Shown piece after piece: positions 7,008 through 12,324 of a stretch of DNA of 12,324 nucleotides (position 1 is the first letter of the stretch; every line of letters starts with the position of its first letter). The translations under genes were made by a program, and so were the position numbers. A model generated the notes under the pieces. It did no database searches and was not told the DNA's origin. It worked only from the letters and a program-made list of their open reading frames with translations. The stretch is from DASPTB01 sp035623615 (lineage in GTDB: Bacteria > Actinomycetota > UBA4738), in assembly GCA_035623615.1 (NCBI GenBank), contig DASPTB010000126.1, positions 1 through 12,324 on the forward strand. The letters run 5' to 3'.

Positions 7008-7643
7008 TCAGCCCGTGACCGTGAACGACGGGTGATCGAGCGCGAACGCGAGCACGAGCCGGTCGCCGACGATCCGTGCGCTCGTGTAGCGGACTCCGGA
7101 CACCGGCGCCGGAAGGTCGAACGAGAGGCTCGCAGGGAATCCCGCCGCGCGCAACACCACGCCGTGCGGCTGCGCGTCCACGTCGAGCGACACGGTCACC
7201 CCGACCGCGGGGATGCGGACCTGTGCCCGTCCACCCGAGAACGTCACGTCGCCGTCGATGCCGTGGGAGCGCAGGAGCGCTCCGGCCTCCTCCGCCGAGA
7301 TCGTCGCCGTGCCGGTTCCCGAGTCGGCAGTGATCGTCCCGCCTCTGCCCCGCGCGAGCGCGAGCGCCGGTGCCCGGACCTGACGCAGGACGGCATGGAA
7401 GCTCGAGAGGGTCACAGAGTCCGACCGCACACCCACCGCGTCGATCGTGACGGTGGGGAATCTCCCGGTGAACAGATGGAGCAGGAACGGCGTCCCGGAG
7501 ATGCTCACCTTCGGCTTGCTCGCCGTCTGCACCTTCTGTTGCAGCGCCTTGCCGACGCCGGCCTCGGTCGCCGCCCGCGCTCCGATGTCGGCGACGACGA
7601 GCAGCGCGGCGAGGATCAGCAGCGTGAGCAGCCAGCGGCGCAT
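7008..7643 (-). CDS. DUF2993 (LmeA-like) envelope protein
   Basis: A 211-residue protein with an N-terminal hydrophobic segment at residues 4-18 (signal peptide or membrane anchor), so it acts outside the membrane or at its outer face. The body matches the DUF2993 pattern: a helix with ATEAGVGKALQQKVQ at 25-39, then V-S-I-x-G-x-PFLLHLFTGRFPTVTIDA at 47-69, then alternating beta-type sequence to the end. LmeA, the mycobacterial member, binds phospholipid and affects lipomannan mannan chain length; that role is family knowledge, not shown here. Start choice: ATG codons at 7643, 7655 and 7658 are all in frame. I use 7643 because it puts the Arg-Arg pair directly before the hydrophobic stretch, though 7655 is nearly as good. 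It is divergent from the metallo-hydrolase with an 87-base gap. Confidence 0.75.
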   Translation of the reverse strand: MRRWLLTLLILAALLVVADIGARAATEAGVGKALQQKVQTASKPKVSISGTPFLLHLFTGRFPTVTIDAVGVRSDSVTLSSFHAVLRQVRAPALALARGRGGTITADSGTGTATISAEEAGALLRSHGIDGDVTFSGGRAQVRIPAVGVTVSLDVDAQPHGVVLRAAGFPASLSFDLPAPVSGVRYTSARIVGDRLVLAFALDHPSFTVTG

Positions 7644-7693
7644 TTCGGGCCCCATCATCCCTGAACGGGGGCCGTCCCGGGAGGCGGCAGGGC

Positions 7694-7723
7694 TTGACGG
7701 ACCGGTTCCGGCCGGGGTATCTC
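7694..7723 (+). promoter_or_regulatory. Promoter placed for a leaderless metallo-hydrolase transcript
   Basis: TTGACG (7694-7699, five of six to the -35 consensus) is followed by an 18-base spacer and TATCTC (7718-7723). The -10 ends seven bases before the GTG start at 7731, so transcription should begin at or within a base or two of the start codon. No Shine-Dalgarno lies at a usable distance. This is the best-formed promoter in the window. Confidence 0.6.
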
Positions 7724-7730
7724 GTCCTAC

Positions 7731-8612
7731 GTGACCGGCGACGCTGCTTCCTGGTTCGCGACGCGCGAGCTTCCGGACGGCGTGTTCCTGGTCGCCGAGC
7801 CGGCACACGTCAACTCCTTCCTGGTGGTCGGCTCCGAGCGCGCCGTCCTCGTCGACTCGGGGCTCGGCATCGGCCGCGTGCGCCCGGTGGTCGAGTCGCT
7901 GACCGACCGCCCGGTGAGCGTCGTGAACACCCACCACCACTGGGACCACGTCGGCGGCAACGAGGAGTTCGAGGAGACGGCGATCCACGAGCTCGGGGAG
8001 AAGCCGCTGGCCGAGGGCGCCTCGGGAGAGGAGCTCCAGCCGTACCTCGCGTTCGTCGAGTTCGTGGCCGAGAACGAGCCGGCGTTTCGCGAACTGGACG
8101 AGCAGATCTTCGGGTTCCAATCCGACGAGACGACGCCGCGAAGCCTGCCCGGGGAATTCGATCGGAACGCCTGGCGCCTCGACGCGCCGACCCCGACGCG
8201 GCTCCTGCGCGAGGGCGATCTCATCGACCTCGGCGGGCGTGCGCTTCGAGTGGTCCACACCCCCGGCCACACCCCCGATTCGATCTGTCTGTTCGACGAG
8301 CGGGCCGGGGCGCTGTTCGGGGGCGACACCATCAACACGGGCGCCATCTACGGCCACATGGCCGACTCCAGCCTGGAGGCGTTCACCGCGTCCACGTCGC
8401 GGCTGGCCGACATGGCGGACGGCGTCCGGGCCGTCTACGTGGCGCACGCCAGCCGCTACCAGATGGACGCGCGGTTCCTGATCGAGGTGGCGCGCGGCTT
8501 CGCCGAGATCGGCGAGGGCACGGCCCGCTGGCGCGACAACACGGATCTGTTCGGCGCCCCCGTCCGCGAGGCGTTCTTCTCGACCTTCTCGATCTTCCTT
8601 CCCAGAGTCTGA
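7731..8612 (+). CDS. Metallo-beta-lactamase-fold metal-dependent hydrolase
   Basis: A 293-residue soluble hydrolase with the complete di-metal site of the MBL fold: the HxHxDH motif THHHWDHVGG (His68, His70, Asp72, His73), His180 in HTPGHTPDS, the bridging Asp199 in FGGDTI and a C-terminal His239 in YVAHASRY. There is no signal peptide. Between the first and second metal motifs it has a long, acidic insert (about residues 82-160), richer in Glu than the core, which probably shapes the substrate pocket. Members of this broad family cleave thioesters, lactones, phosphodiesters or beta-lactams, so the reaction is not defined; intracellular location and overall sequence make a true beta-lactamase unlikely. 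The GTG start is supported by its promoter-like hexamers rather than by a binding site. It converges with the PLP dehydratase gene. Confidence 0.88.
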   Translation: MTGDAASWFATRELPDGVFLVAEPAHVNSFLVVGSERAVLVDSGLGIGRVRPVVESLTDRPVSVVNTHHHWDHVGGNEEFEETAIHELGEKPLAEGASGEELQPYLAFVEFVAENEPAFRELDEQIFGFQSDETTPRSLPGEFDRNAWRLDAPTPTRLLREGDLIDLGGRALRVVHTPGHTPDSICLFDERAGALFGGDTINTGAIYGHMADSSLEAFTASTSRLADMADGVRAVYVAHASRYQMDARFLIEVARGFAEIGEGTARWRDNTDLFGAPVREAFFSTFSIFLPRV

Positions 8613-8613
8613 G

Positions 8614-8638
8614 CGCCGGGGCCGGGACCGGGCCGGCG
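8614..8638. terminator. GC-rich hairpin between convergent genes, possible bidirectional terminator
   Basis: CGCCGG (8614-8619) pairs with CCGGCG (8633-8638), and two further GC pairs can form if two G bases bulge. It fills most of the 41-base gap between the stop codons of the metallo-hydrolase and the dehydratase. There is no T-tract in either direction, as is common in high-GC actinobacteria. Its position supports a terminator role; structure alone does not prove it. Confidence 0.4.
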
Positions 8639-8653
8639 TGCCGGTCGCGGGCC

Positions 8654-9619
8654 TCAGCCGGGGAAGCGGAACGTGTCGAGGTCGACGTTCCCACCCGAGA
8701 GCACGACCATGACGGGTCCCGTCCCGGGAATCAGCCCGTTCGCGACCGCGGACAGCGCGACGGCGCCGGCCGGCTCGACGATCTGCTTGGCGCGCTCCCA
8801 CTGAAGGCGCATCGCGGCGACGATCTGATCGTCGGTCACGGTGACGACGCCCGCCAGGCGCTCACGCATGATCGGGAACGTCACGTCGCCCGGCCTGGGC
8901 GACAGGAGCGCGTCGGCGATGGAGGCCGGGCGGTCGATCGCGACGATGGTGCCTGCTTGCATCGACCGGAACGTGTCGTCGGCGCCGGCCGGCTCGGCGC
9001 CGTAGACGGCGACGGGCCGGCCGGCGGCCTCGACGCCCAGCGCCGTGCCGGAGGCGAGCCCGCCGCCGCCGACCGGAACCACCACGCCCTCCAGATCGGA
9101 TGGCGCCTCGCCCATGGCCTCGAGCACCCACGTCCCCTGCCCGGCGATCGTGACCGGATGGTCGAACGGCGGAACCTCGACCAACCCGTCGCGCGCGGCG
9201 AGGTCGCTCGCGAGCCCCGTGTGCTCGTTCCCGGATCCCGCGACGACCACCACGGCGCCGTAGCCCTCGATCGCGGCGCGCTTCGGCGCCGCGATCCATT
9301 CCGGAACCGTGATCGTCGCGGGAATCCCGGCCAGCCCGGCCGCCCATGCCACGGCCTGACCGTGGTTGCCGCTCGACGCGGCAACCACGCCGGGGATCTC
9401 GGCGCCCGACTCGACCAGCGACCTGATCTGGTTCGTCGCGCCCCGCGCCTTGTACGCGCCCACCTTTTGCAGGTGCTCGGCCTTCATCAGCACGGGCCGG
9501 CGGCACACGGCGTCGATCGCGGCGCACGTGAGCACCGGCGTCCGGTGCACGAAGGGGCGGATGCGCTCCGCCGCCGCGATCACGTCGGCCGCGGTCGGTG
9601 ACGGGGTCGCGGGGTTCAC
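8654..9619 (-). CDS. Fold-type II PLP threonine/serine dehydratase (threonine ammonia-lyase family)
   Basis: A cytoplasmic pyridoxal-phosphate enzyme expected to deaminate threonine to 2-oxobutanoate (and/or serine to pyruvate). Of 321 residues, the key ones are visible: the Schiff-base Lys57 in GAYKARGATNQI, the substrate/cofactor loop SSGNHGQ (82-88), the tetraglycine phosphate loop VGGGGLASG (Gly184-187) and a C-terminal LSGGNVD that positions the pyridine nitrogen. There is no C-terminal ACT-like regulatory domain, so it resembles the short catabolic or serine-racemase-like branch rather than long feedback-inhibited IlvA. The canonical SFK motif reads AYK here. The GTG at 9619 is chosen because a -10-like TAGGGT ends seven bases before it; an in-frame GTG at 9628 is possible. 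Serine racemase or threo-3-hydroxyaspartate dehydratase activity cannot be excluded. Confidence 0.87.
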   Translation of the reverse strand: MNPATPSPTAADVIAAAERIRPFVHRTPVLTCAAIDAVCRRPVLMKAEHLQKVGAYKARGATNQIRSLVESGAEIPGVVAASSGNHGQAVAWAAGLAGIPATITVPEWIAAPKRAAIEGYGAVVVVAGSGNEHTGLASDLAARDGLVEVPPFDHPVTIAGQGTWVLEAMGEAPSDLEGVVVPVGGGGLASGTALGVEAAGRPVAVYGAEPAGADDTFRSMQAGTIVAIDRPASIADALLSPRPGDVTFPIMRERLAGVVTVTDDQIVAAMRLQWERAKQIVEPAGAVALSAVANGLIPGTGPVMVVLSGGNVDLDTFRFPG

Positions 9620-9626
9620 GGCGCCC

Positions 9627-9657
9627 ACCCTACCGCCCACTCGCGAGCGGTCGGCAA
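9627..9657 (-). promoter_or_regulatory. Promoter placed for a leaderless dehydratase transcript
   Basis: On the minus strand TAGGGT (9627-9632) ends seven bases before the GTG at 9619, with TTGCCG (9652-9657, four of six to TTGACA) 19 bases further upstream. The hexamer fits the TANNNT pattern of actinobacterial -10 elements. It suggests the dehydratase has its own start even though the MFS gene lies 89 bases upstream on the same strand. Confidence 0.4.
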
Positions 9658-9708
9658 GCTCGGACGACACACCCGTCTCACGGCCCTCTCCCGTCGGCGC
9701 CGCCGCGG

Positions 9709-10977
9709 TCACTCGAGCCCGGCCGATTCGCGGCGCCGGGCCTGGATCTCCGATCTGATCAGGAACGTGGCCCCCATGGCCAGATAGAAGACCGCAAGCA
9801 TCGTGACACCGAGCCGGAACGGGATCGGAAACATCGCGGGGATGAACGCCCCGGCGACCCACGCGAGCTGGAACAGGACCTCGTAGCGGACGAAGACGCG
9901 CCCGGTCACTCCGCCCGGCGCCTCGCGTTGCATCAAGCTCTGGAAGGCGAGCCGGCCGATCTCGGTGGCCGCGCCCGCGAGGAACGTGAACAGGCAGAGC
10001 GTCACGAGGCTGTACTCGGTGAGCGCGAAGGCCGCCGACGCCCCCGCGAGGACGAGCGCCCCGACGACGACGCCCTCTTCCTGCGTCCCGGGCCGGAGCT
10101 TGGGTCCCATCAGATCTCCCACGAACCCACCGACGACGCCGGCCAGCAACATCGCGCCCAGCCAGTACGCAGGCTTGCCCGCCTCCCGAAGCGAGAAGGC
10201 GAGCAGCAGCATCAGGAACCCCTGGGCGCCGCGGAGGCACGCCGTCGCGGCGGCCGGCGTGGTGAGCGACTGGATCCTGCCACGCGACGAGACGGCCGGC
10301 CGCTCCGCCGTATCGGCCGGTACCGGCGGCGACGGCCGCGGCAGCCGCACGTTCAGCAGGCACGACGTCGCATACACGACGGCCGCGAGGATCAACACGA
10401 GCTGCGCACCACCGAGCTTGAGCGCCAAGGCTCCGGGGATGGCGACGAGCGAGATCGCGACGGCGCCGACGCGTCCGAGCTTGGCGTTCGCCGGGATGAG
10501 CGACTGCGGATCGCCCGCGTAGGCGGCGACGAGCCCGTTGCGCGTCACGGCGTGGACGCGAGAGAGCACGAGCGCAAGGAAGACGGCGGGAAACAGGGCC
10601 AGCGTGTCGAAGTGCGCTGCCGCGTAGAGCGCGCAGGCGGCGCGCCCGCCGCCCGCCGCCGCCGAGATCAGACGGCGCGGCCCGGTGCGATCGAGGAGCG
10701 GGACGAGGATCGGCGCGGCGACGGCGAGCGGCGCCATCGTGAGCGCCAAGTACAGGGCGACCCGCACACGCGCCTGCCCGATCGGGATCGTGAAGAAGAT
10801 CGAACCCGCGAGGGCGATCGCCATCAAGGCGTCGCCGGCGGCGCTCGTCATGTGCACGAGGGCATACGCGTCCATCGGCGCCCGTGAGGTGATCATGCGC
10901 CGGAGGGGGCGCAGCGCGAACCCGATCCCGCGCCGCGCCTGATGCCCGGCACTCGAGATCGCGCTGCCGACGTTCAC
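9709..10977 (-). CDS. Major facilitator superfamily transporter
   Basis: A 422-residue integral membrane protein with about 12 hydrophobic segments, preceded by a basic cytoplasmic N-terminus (residues 1-35). The loop after the second helix contains LLDRTGPRR, a form of MFS motif A (G-x-x-x-D-R-x-G-R-R). A long, polar, Pro- and Arg-rich central loop (about residues 205-235) separates the two six-helix halves, and the C-terminus is charged. Members are secondary transporters driven by ion gradients, often exporters; the substrate is unknown. The GTG at 10977 has only a weak GGGC ahead of it but a TAGCCT hexamer seven bases upstream. It lies between the DinB-like gene (63-base gap) and the dehydratase (89-base gap), all on the minus strand. 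Confidence 0.82.
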   Translation of the reverse strand: MNVGSAISSAGHQARRGIGFALRPLRRMITSRAPMDAYALVHMTSAAGDALMAIALAGSIFFTIPIGQARVRVALYLALTMAPLAVAAPILVPLLDRTGPRRLISAAAGGGRAACALYAAAHFDTLALFPAVFLALVLSRVHAVTRNGLVAAYAGDPQSLIPANAKLGRVGAVAISLVAIPGALALKLGGAQLVLILAAVVYATSCLLNVRLPRPSPPVPADTAERPAVSSRGRIQSLTTPAAATACLRGAQGFLMLLLAFSLREAGKPAYWLGAMLLAGVVGGFVGDLMGPKLRPGTQEEGVVVGALVLAGASAAFALTEYSLVTLCLFTFLAGAATEIGRLAFQSLMQREAPGGVTGRVFVRYEVLFQLAWVAGAFIPAMFPIPFRLGVTMLAVFYLAMGATFLIRSEIQARRRESAGLE

Positions 10978-10984
10978 GCGCCCA

Positions 10985-10990
10985 AGGCTA
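10985..10990 (-). promoter_or_regulatory. -10-like hexamer for the MFS gene
   Basis: TAGCCT on the minus strand ends seven bases before the GTG start at 10977. It fits TANNNT, but I see no good -35 at 16-19 bases. The call rests on the repeated spacing seen at other genes in this window. Confidence 0.35.
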
Positions 10991-11040
10991 CGGCGCGGCA
11001 GAGGACCTCCGCACCAGCCGAACGGCGGACCCCCGCTCGG

Positions 11041-11679
11041 TCAGTCGCCCGGCCAGCGGTCGGTGTACGCGACGCCGTCCCACTCGTCGAGCGGCGCGCA
11101 CCACCAGCCCCACTCGGACCCGAGTCGCGCGTGGCCGGGCAGGGCCATGCGTCCGTTGCACCACAGCAGGAGCTCCCACGGGTCGGCGTGATCGGGCGCC
11201 CAGGGGAAGATCCGCTCCACGATCCGCCCGGCGATGTCGGCGGGGCCCTCGAAGGGCGTGCCGAGCCCCGCGCACACGTCGTACGTGTGCACCAGCGTCT
11301 CGTCGCACCCCATCGCGAGGAACCCCGTCGCGTCGGCCATGCCGGCGCCGTGGTACCCCCGAGCGCCCGCGGCCGACCCCTCGACGGTGGCTGCCAGCAC
11401 GTTCCCGCCGGCGACCAGCGTCGACAGCATCCGTTCGATCCGCGCCTCGCGGTCGAAGTCCACGACATCCACGTCGTCGGCGCTGCGCATCGCGAGGTTG
11501 GCGGCGTACCAGACGACCGCGTCGTTCGTGTGGCCGAGCGTCCGGCGGCAGTCCCAGTCGAGATCACCGGCCTTCGCCGACCAATCGGCGTCGTTCAGCG
11601 GCGTCATCGCCTGGGCGGCGACCTCCACCGCCCGCCGGATGTCGTCGGGCCGCAGCTCGTCGCGCCGAAGGCCGCTCAC
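11041..11679 (-). CDS. DinB-fold maleylpyruvate-isomerase-like protein (mycothiol-dependent family)
   Basis: A 212-residue soluble protein of the DinB/YfiT-like four-helix superfamily, in the branch related to the mycothiol-dependent maleylpyruvate isomerase. The likely metal triad is His50 in RRTLGHTNDAVVWYA with Glu127 and His131 in GCDETLVHTYDVCAGLG. The Glu-x3-His spacing equals that of the characterised Corynebacterium enzyme (family knowledge). The C-terminal part is Trp-rich (ELLLWCNGRMALPG and WGWWCAPLDEW). Such proteins use mycothiol in isomerase, transferase or detoxification reactions, but many have no known substrate, and no gentisate-pathway genes are next to it, so maleylpyruvate as substrate is not implied. 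The GTG at 11679 is preceded by TAGGCT, six bases away. It is divergent from the MarR gene. Confidence 0.72.
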   Translation of the reverse strand: MSGLRRDELRPDDIRRAVEVAAQAMTPLNDADWSAKAGDLDWDCRRTLGHTNDAVVWYAANLAMRSADDVDVVDFDREARIERMLSTLVAGGNVLAATVEGSAAGARGYHGAGMADATGFLAMGCDETLVHTYDVCAGLGTPFEGPADIAGRIVERIFPWAPDHADPWELLLWCNGRMALPGHARLGSEWGWWCAPLDEWDGVAYTDRWPGD

Positions 11680-11685
11680 GACCGC

Positions 11686-11691
11686 AGCCTA
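11686..11691 (-). promoter_or_regulatory. -10-like hexamer for the DinB-like gene
   Basis: TAGGCT on the minus strand ends six bases before the GTG start at 11679 and there is no Shine-Dalgarno between them. The -35 region is poor. It belongs to the set of start-proximal TANNNT hexamers in this window. Confidence 0.38.
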
Positions 11692-11743
11692 CCCGGAACC
11701 AGGGTGTCCTTTCCGGCCGAGGAACACGCCCCGTGTCCTGCGG

Positions 11744-11772
11744 TTGTCACACCCCGTGAAAGGTGAGAAAGT
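11744..11772 (+). promoter_or_regulatory. Candidate promoter of the MarR-family gene
   Basis: TTGTCA (11744-11749, five of six to TTGACA) is followed after 17 bases by GAAAGT (11767-11772, three of six to TATAAT). An alternative -10 is AATACT (11775-11780). Transcription would start near 11780-11788, giving a short leader with the ribosome binding site of the ATG at 11818. The local sequence is AT-richer than its surroundings. Confidence 0.4.
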
Positions 11773-11779
11773 CGAATAC

Positions 11780-11792
11780 TTCAAGACATGAA
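11780..11792. promoter_or_regulatory. Candidate MarR operator (short inverted repeat at the transcription start)
   Basis: TTCA (11780-11783) and TGAA (11789-11792) form a perfect four-base inverted repeat with a five-base centre, flanked by imperfect matches. It lies just downstream of the predicted promoter of the MarR gene, where an autorepressor would block transcription. MarR proteins typically bind inverted repeats of 15-20 bases, so this core is short. Confidence 0.3.
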
Positions 11793-11817
11793 TGACTCAC
11801 CTCGGGAAGGAAGGACG

Positions 11818-12306
11818 ATGCCCAAACAGACTCGGACACGGGAGCGGGCGGCGCTGATCGACCGCTTCTTCGACCTGAAGCTGGGGCTGGAGCGCCGGTT
11901 CCGGGCCCCCCTGCCACCGGAGCTCCGCAGCGAGCTCCAGTCGGTCACCCTCCACCAGCTGGAGGTGCTCGGCGTGCTGAAGCACGGGAGCATGCGCATG
12001 CGCGACCTCGCCCGGGAGCTCGACGTCAGCGAGCCTGCCGCGACCGCGATCGCCGACCGCCTCGTTCGTCACGGCCTTGTCGAACGGCAAGACGACCCGA
12101 ACGACCGCCGGACCGTCCGGCTCGAGCTCAGTGCTCGTGCCCGGAACCTGCTCGAGCGGGTGGAGGCCGCCCGGCGGGCCGCCATGCTCGAGGTCTTCGA
12201 GGTGATCTCCGAGGAACAGCTCCGGTCGCTGATCGACGTGTTCGAGACGCTCGCCGCCGAACCGGCCGCGACGCCGGTTCATGAGCACGGGGAAGGAGCG
12301 GCATGA
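11818..12306 (+). CDS. MarR-family winged-helix transcriptional regulator
   Basis: A 162-residue cytoplasmic DNA-binding protein, expected to act as a dimer that is released from DNA by a small ligand or by oxidation. The helix-turn-helix is at about residues 59-86 (MRMRDLARELDVSEPAATAIADRL is split across it), followed by the wing 88-104 with the diagnostic D-x-x-DRR element DPNDRRTVRLEL. N- and C-terminal helices (about 10-30 and 105-150) should form the dimer interface. No Cys residue is present, which argues against an OhrR-type thiol sensor. The ATG at 11818 is preferred because GGAAGGA ends a few bases before it; the in-frame ATG at 11788 lies inside the putative operator. The stop overlaps the next gene by ATGA, so the regulator probably controls that gene and itself. 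Confidence 0.9.
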   Translation: MPKQTRTRERAALIDRFFDLKLGLERRFRAPLPPELRSELQSVTLHQLEVLGVLKHGSMRMRDLARELDVSEPAATAIADRLVRHGLVERQDDPNDRRTVRLELSARARNLLERVEAARRAAMLEVFEVISEEQLRSLIDVFETLAAEPAATPVHEHGEGAA

Positions 12307-12324
12307 GCGCGACCGAAGAGACCC
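12303..12324 (+). CDS. Start of a gene co-translated with the MarR regulator, cut by window edge
   Basis: An ATG at 12303 overlaps the MarR stop codon (ATGA), with AAGGAG about five bases upstream inside the MarR gene. Only seven codons are visible (MSATEET), too few to identify the product. Genes in this position behind MarR regulators are often drug exporters, but nothing here shows that. Confidence 0.5.

Noticed and set aside
7731..8612. Possible beta-lactamase resistance gene
   Set aside because: The MBL metal motifs are shared by many housekeeping hydrolases, there is no signal peptide, and no mobile element is nearby.
8654..9619. Assignment as biosynthetic IlvA
   Set aside because: At 321 residues there is no ACT-like regulatory domain and no branched-chain amino acid genes are adjacent, so I kept the general family name.
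9620..10363. Extension of the dehydratase frame into the MFS gene
   Set aside because: It is open only because of GC bias. The dehydratase family begins close to 9619 and the MFS transporter is well supported in another frame.
11704..11739. GTGTCCT twice in direct orientation (11704, 11733) and an imperfect inverted partner AGGAACAC (11720-11727)
   Set aside because: The repeats are short, one arm has an inserted base, and they do not coincide with a promoter element. They could be regulatory, but chance is as likely.

Overview
The window is very GC-rich, uses many GTG starts, has short gaps and contains a mycothiol-dependent-isomerase-like protein and an LmeA/DUF2993 protein. Together these point to the chromosome of an actinomycete-type bacterium (Actinomycetota), probably an uncultured lineage. 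I cannot place it more finely. I see no transposase, integrase, tRNA, rRNA or CRISPR array, and no gene-free stretch longer than about 300 bases.

Layout. At the left edge (1-620, minus) is the N-terminal half of a Ca2+/cation:H+ antiporter, cut by the window boundary. Divergent from it runs a plus-strand block of four genes. These are an M20 metallopeptidase/amidohydrolase (806-2152), a membrane-anchored PAS-GGDEF-EAL cyclic-di-GMP enzyme (ATG at 2281, true start probably upstream, to 4560), an NCS1 nucleobase-type permease (4619-6130) and an isochorismatase-fold hydrolase (6127-6702). The last two overlap by ATGA and are almost certainly co-translated: a permease imports a nitrogenous compound and a cysteine hydrolase acts on it or on a product. 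Putting the M20 enzyme and the c-di-GMP protein in the same unit is inference from strand and spacing.

Next are a 47-residue single-pass membrane protein (6842-6985), a convergent secreted or lipid-binding DUF2993 protein (7008-7643, minus) and a divergent metallo-beta-lactamase-fold hydrolase (7731-8612). The latter converges on a fold-type II PLP threonine/serine dehydratase (8654-9619, minus), with a strong GC hairpin between the two stop codons. Upstream of the dehydratase on the same strand lie an MFS transporter (9709-10977) and a DinB/maleylpyruvate-isomerase-like protein (11041-11679). The right end has a divergent MarR-family regulator (11818-12306), which overlaps by ATGA the first codons of an unidentified gene leaving the window.

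The most notable architectural signal is that several genes (starts at 7731, 9619, 10977, 11679 and perhaps 6842) have a -10-like hexamer ending only 6-7 bases before the start codon and little or no Shine-Dalgarno. This is the arrangement expected for leaderless mRNAs. Other genes (4619, 11818, 12303) have clear ribosome binding sites, so the window mixes both initiation modes. Two protein-level oddities are an Arg at the place of the catalytic Lys in the isochorismatase-fold enzyme, and a well-placed Shine-Dalgarno that points at an ATC codon for the c-di-GMP enzyme.
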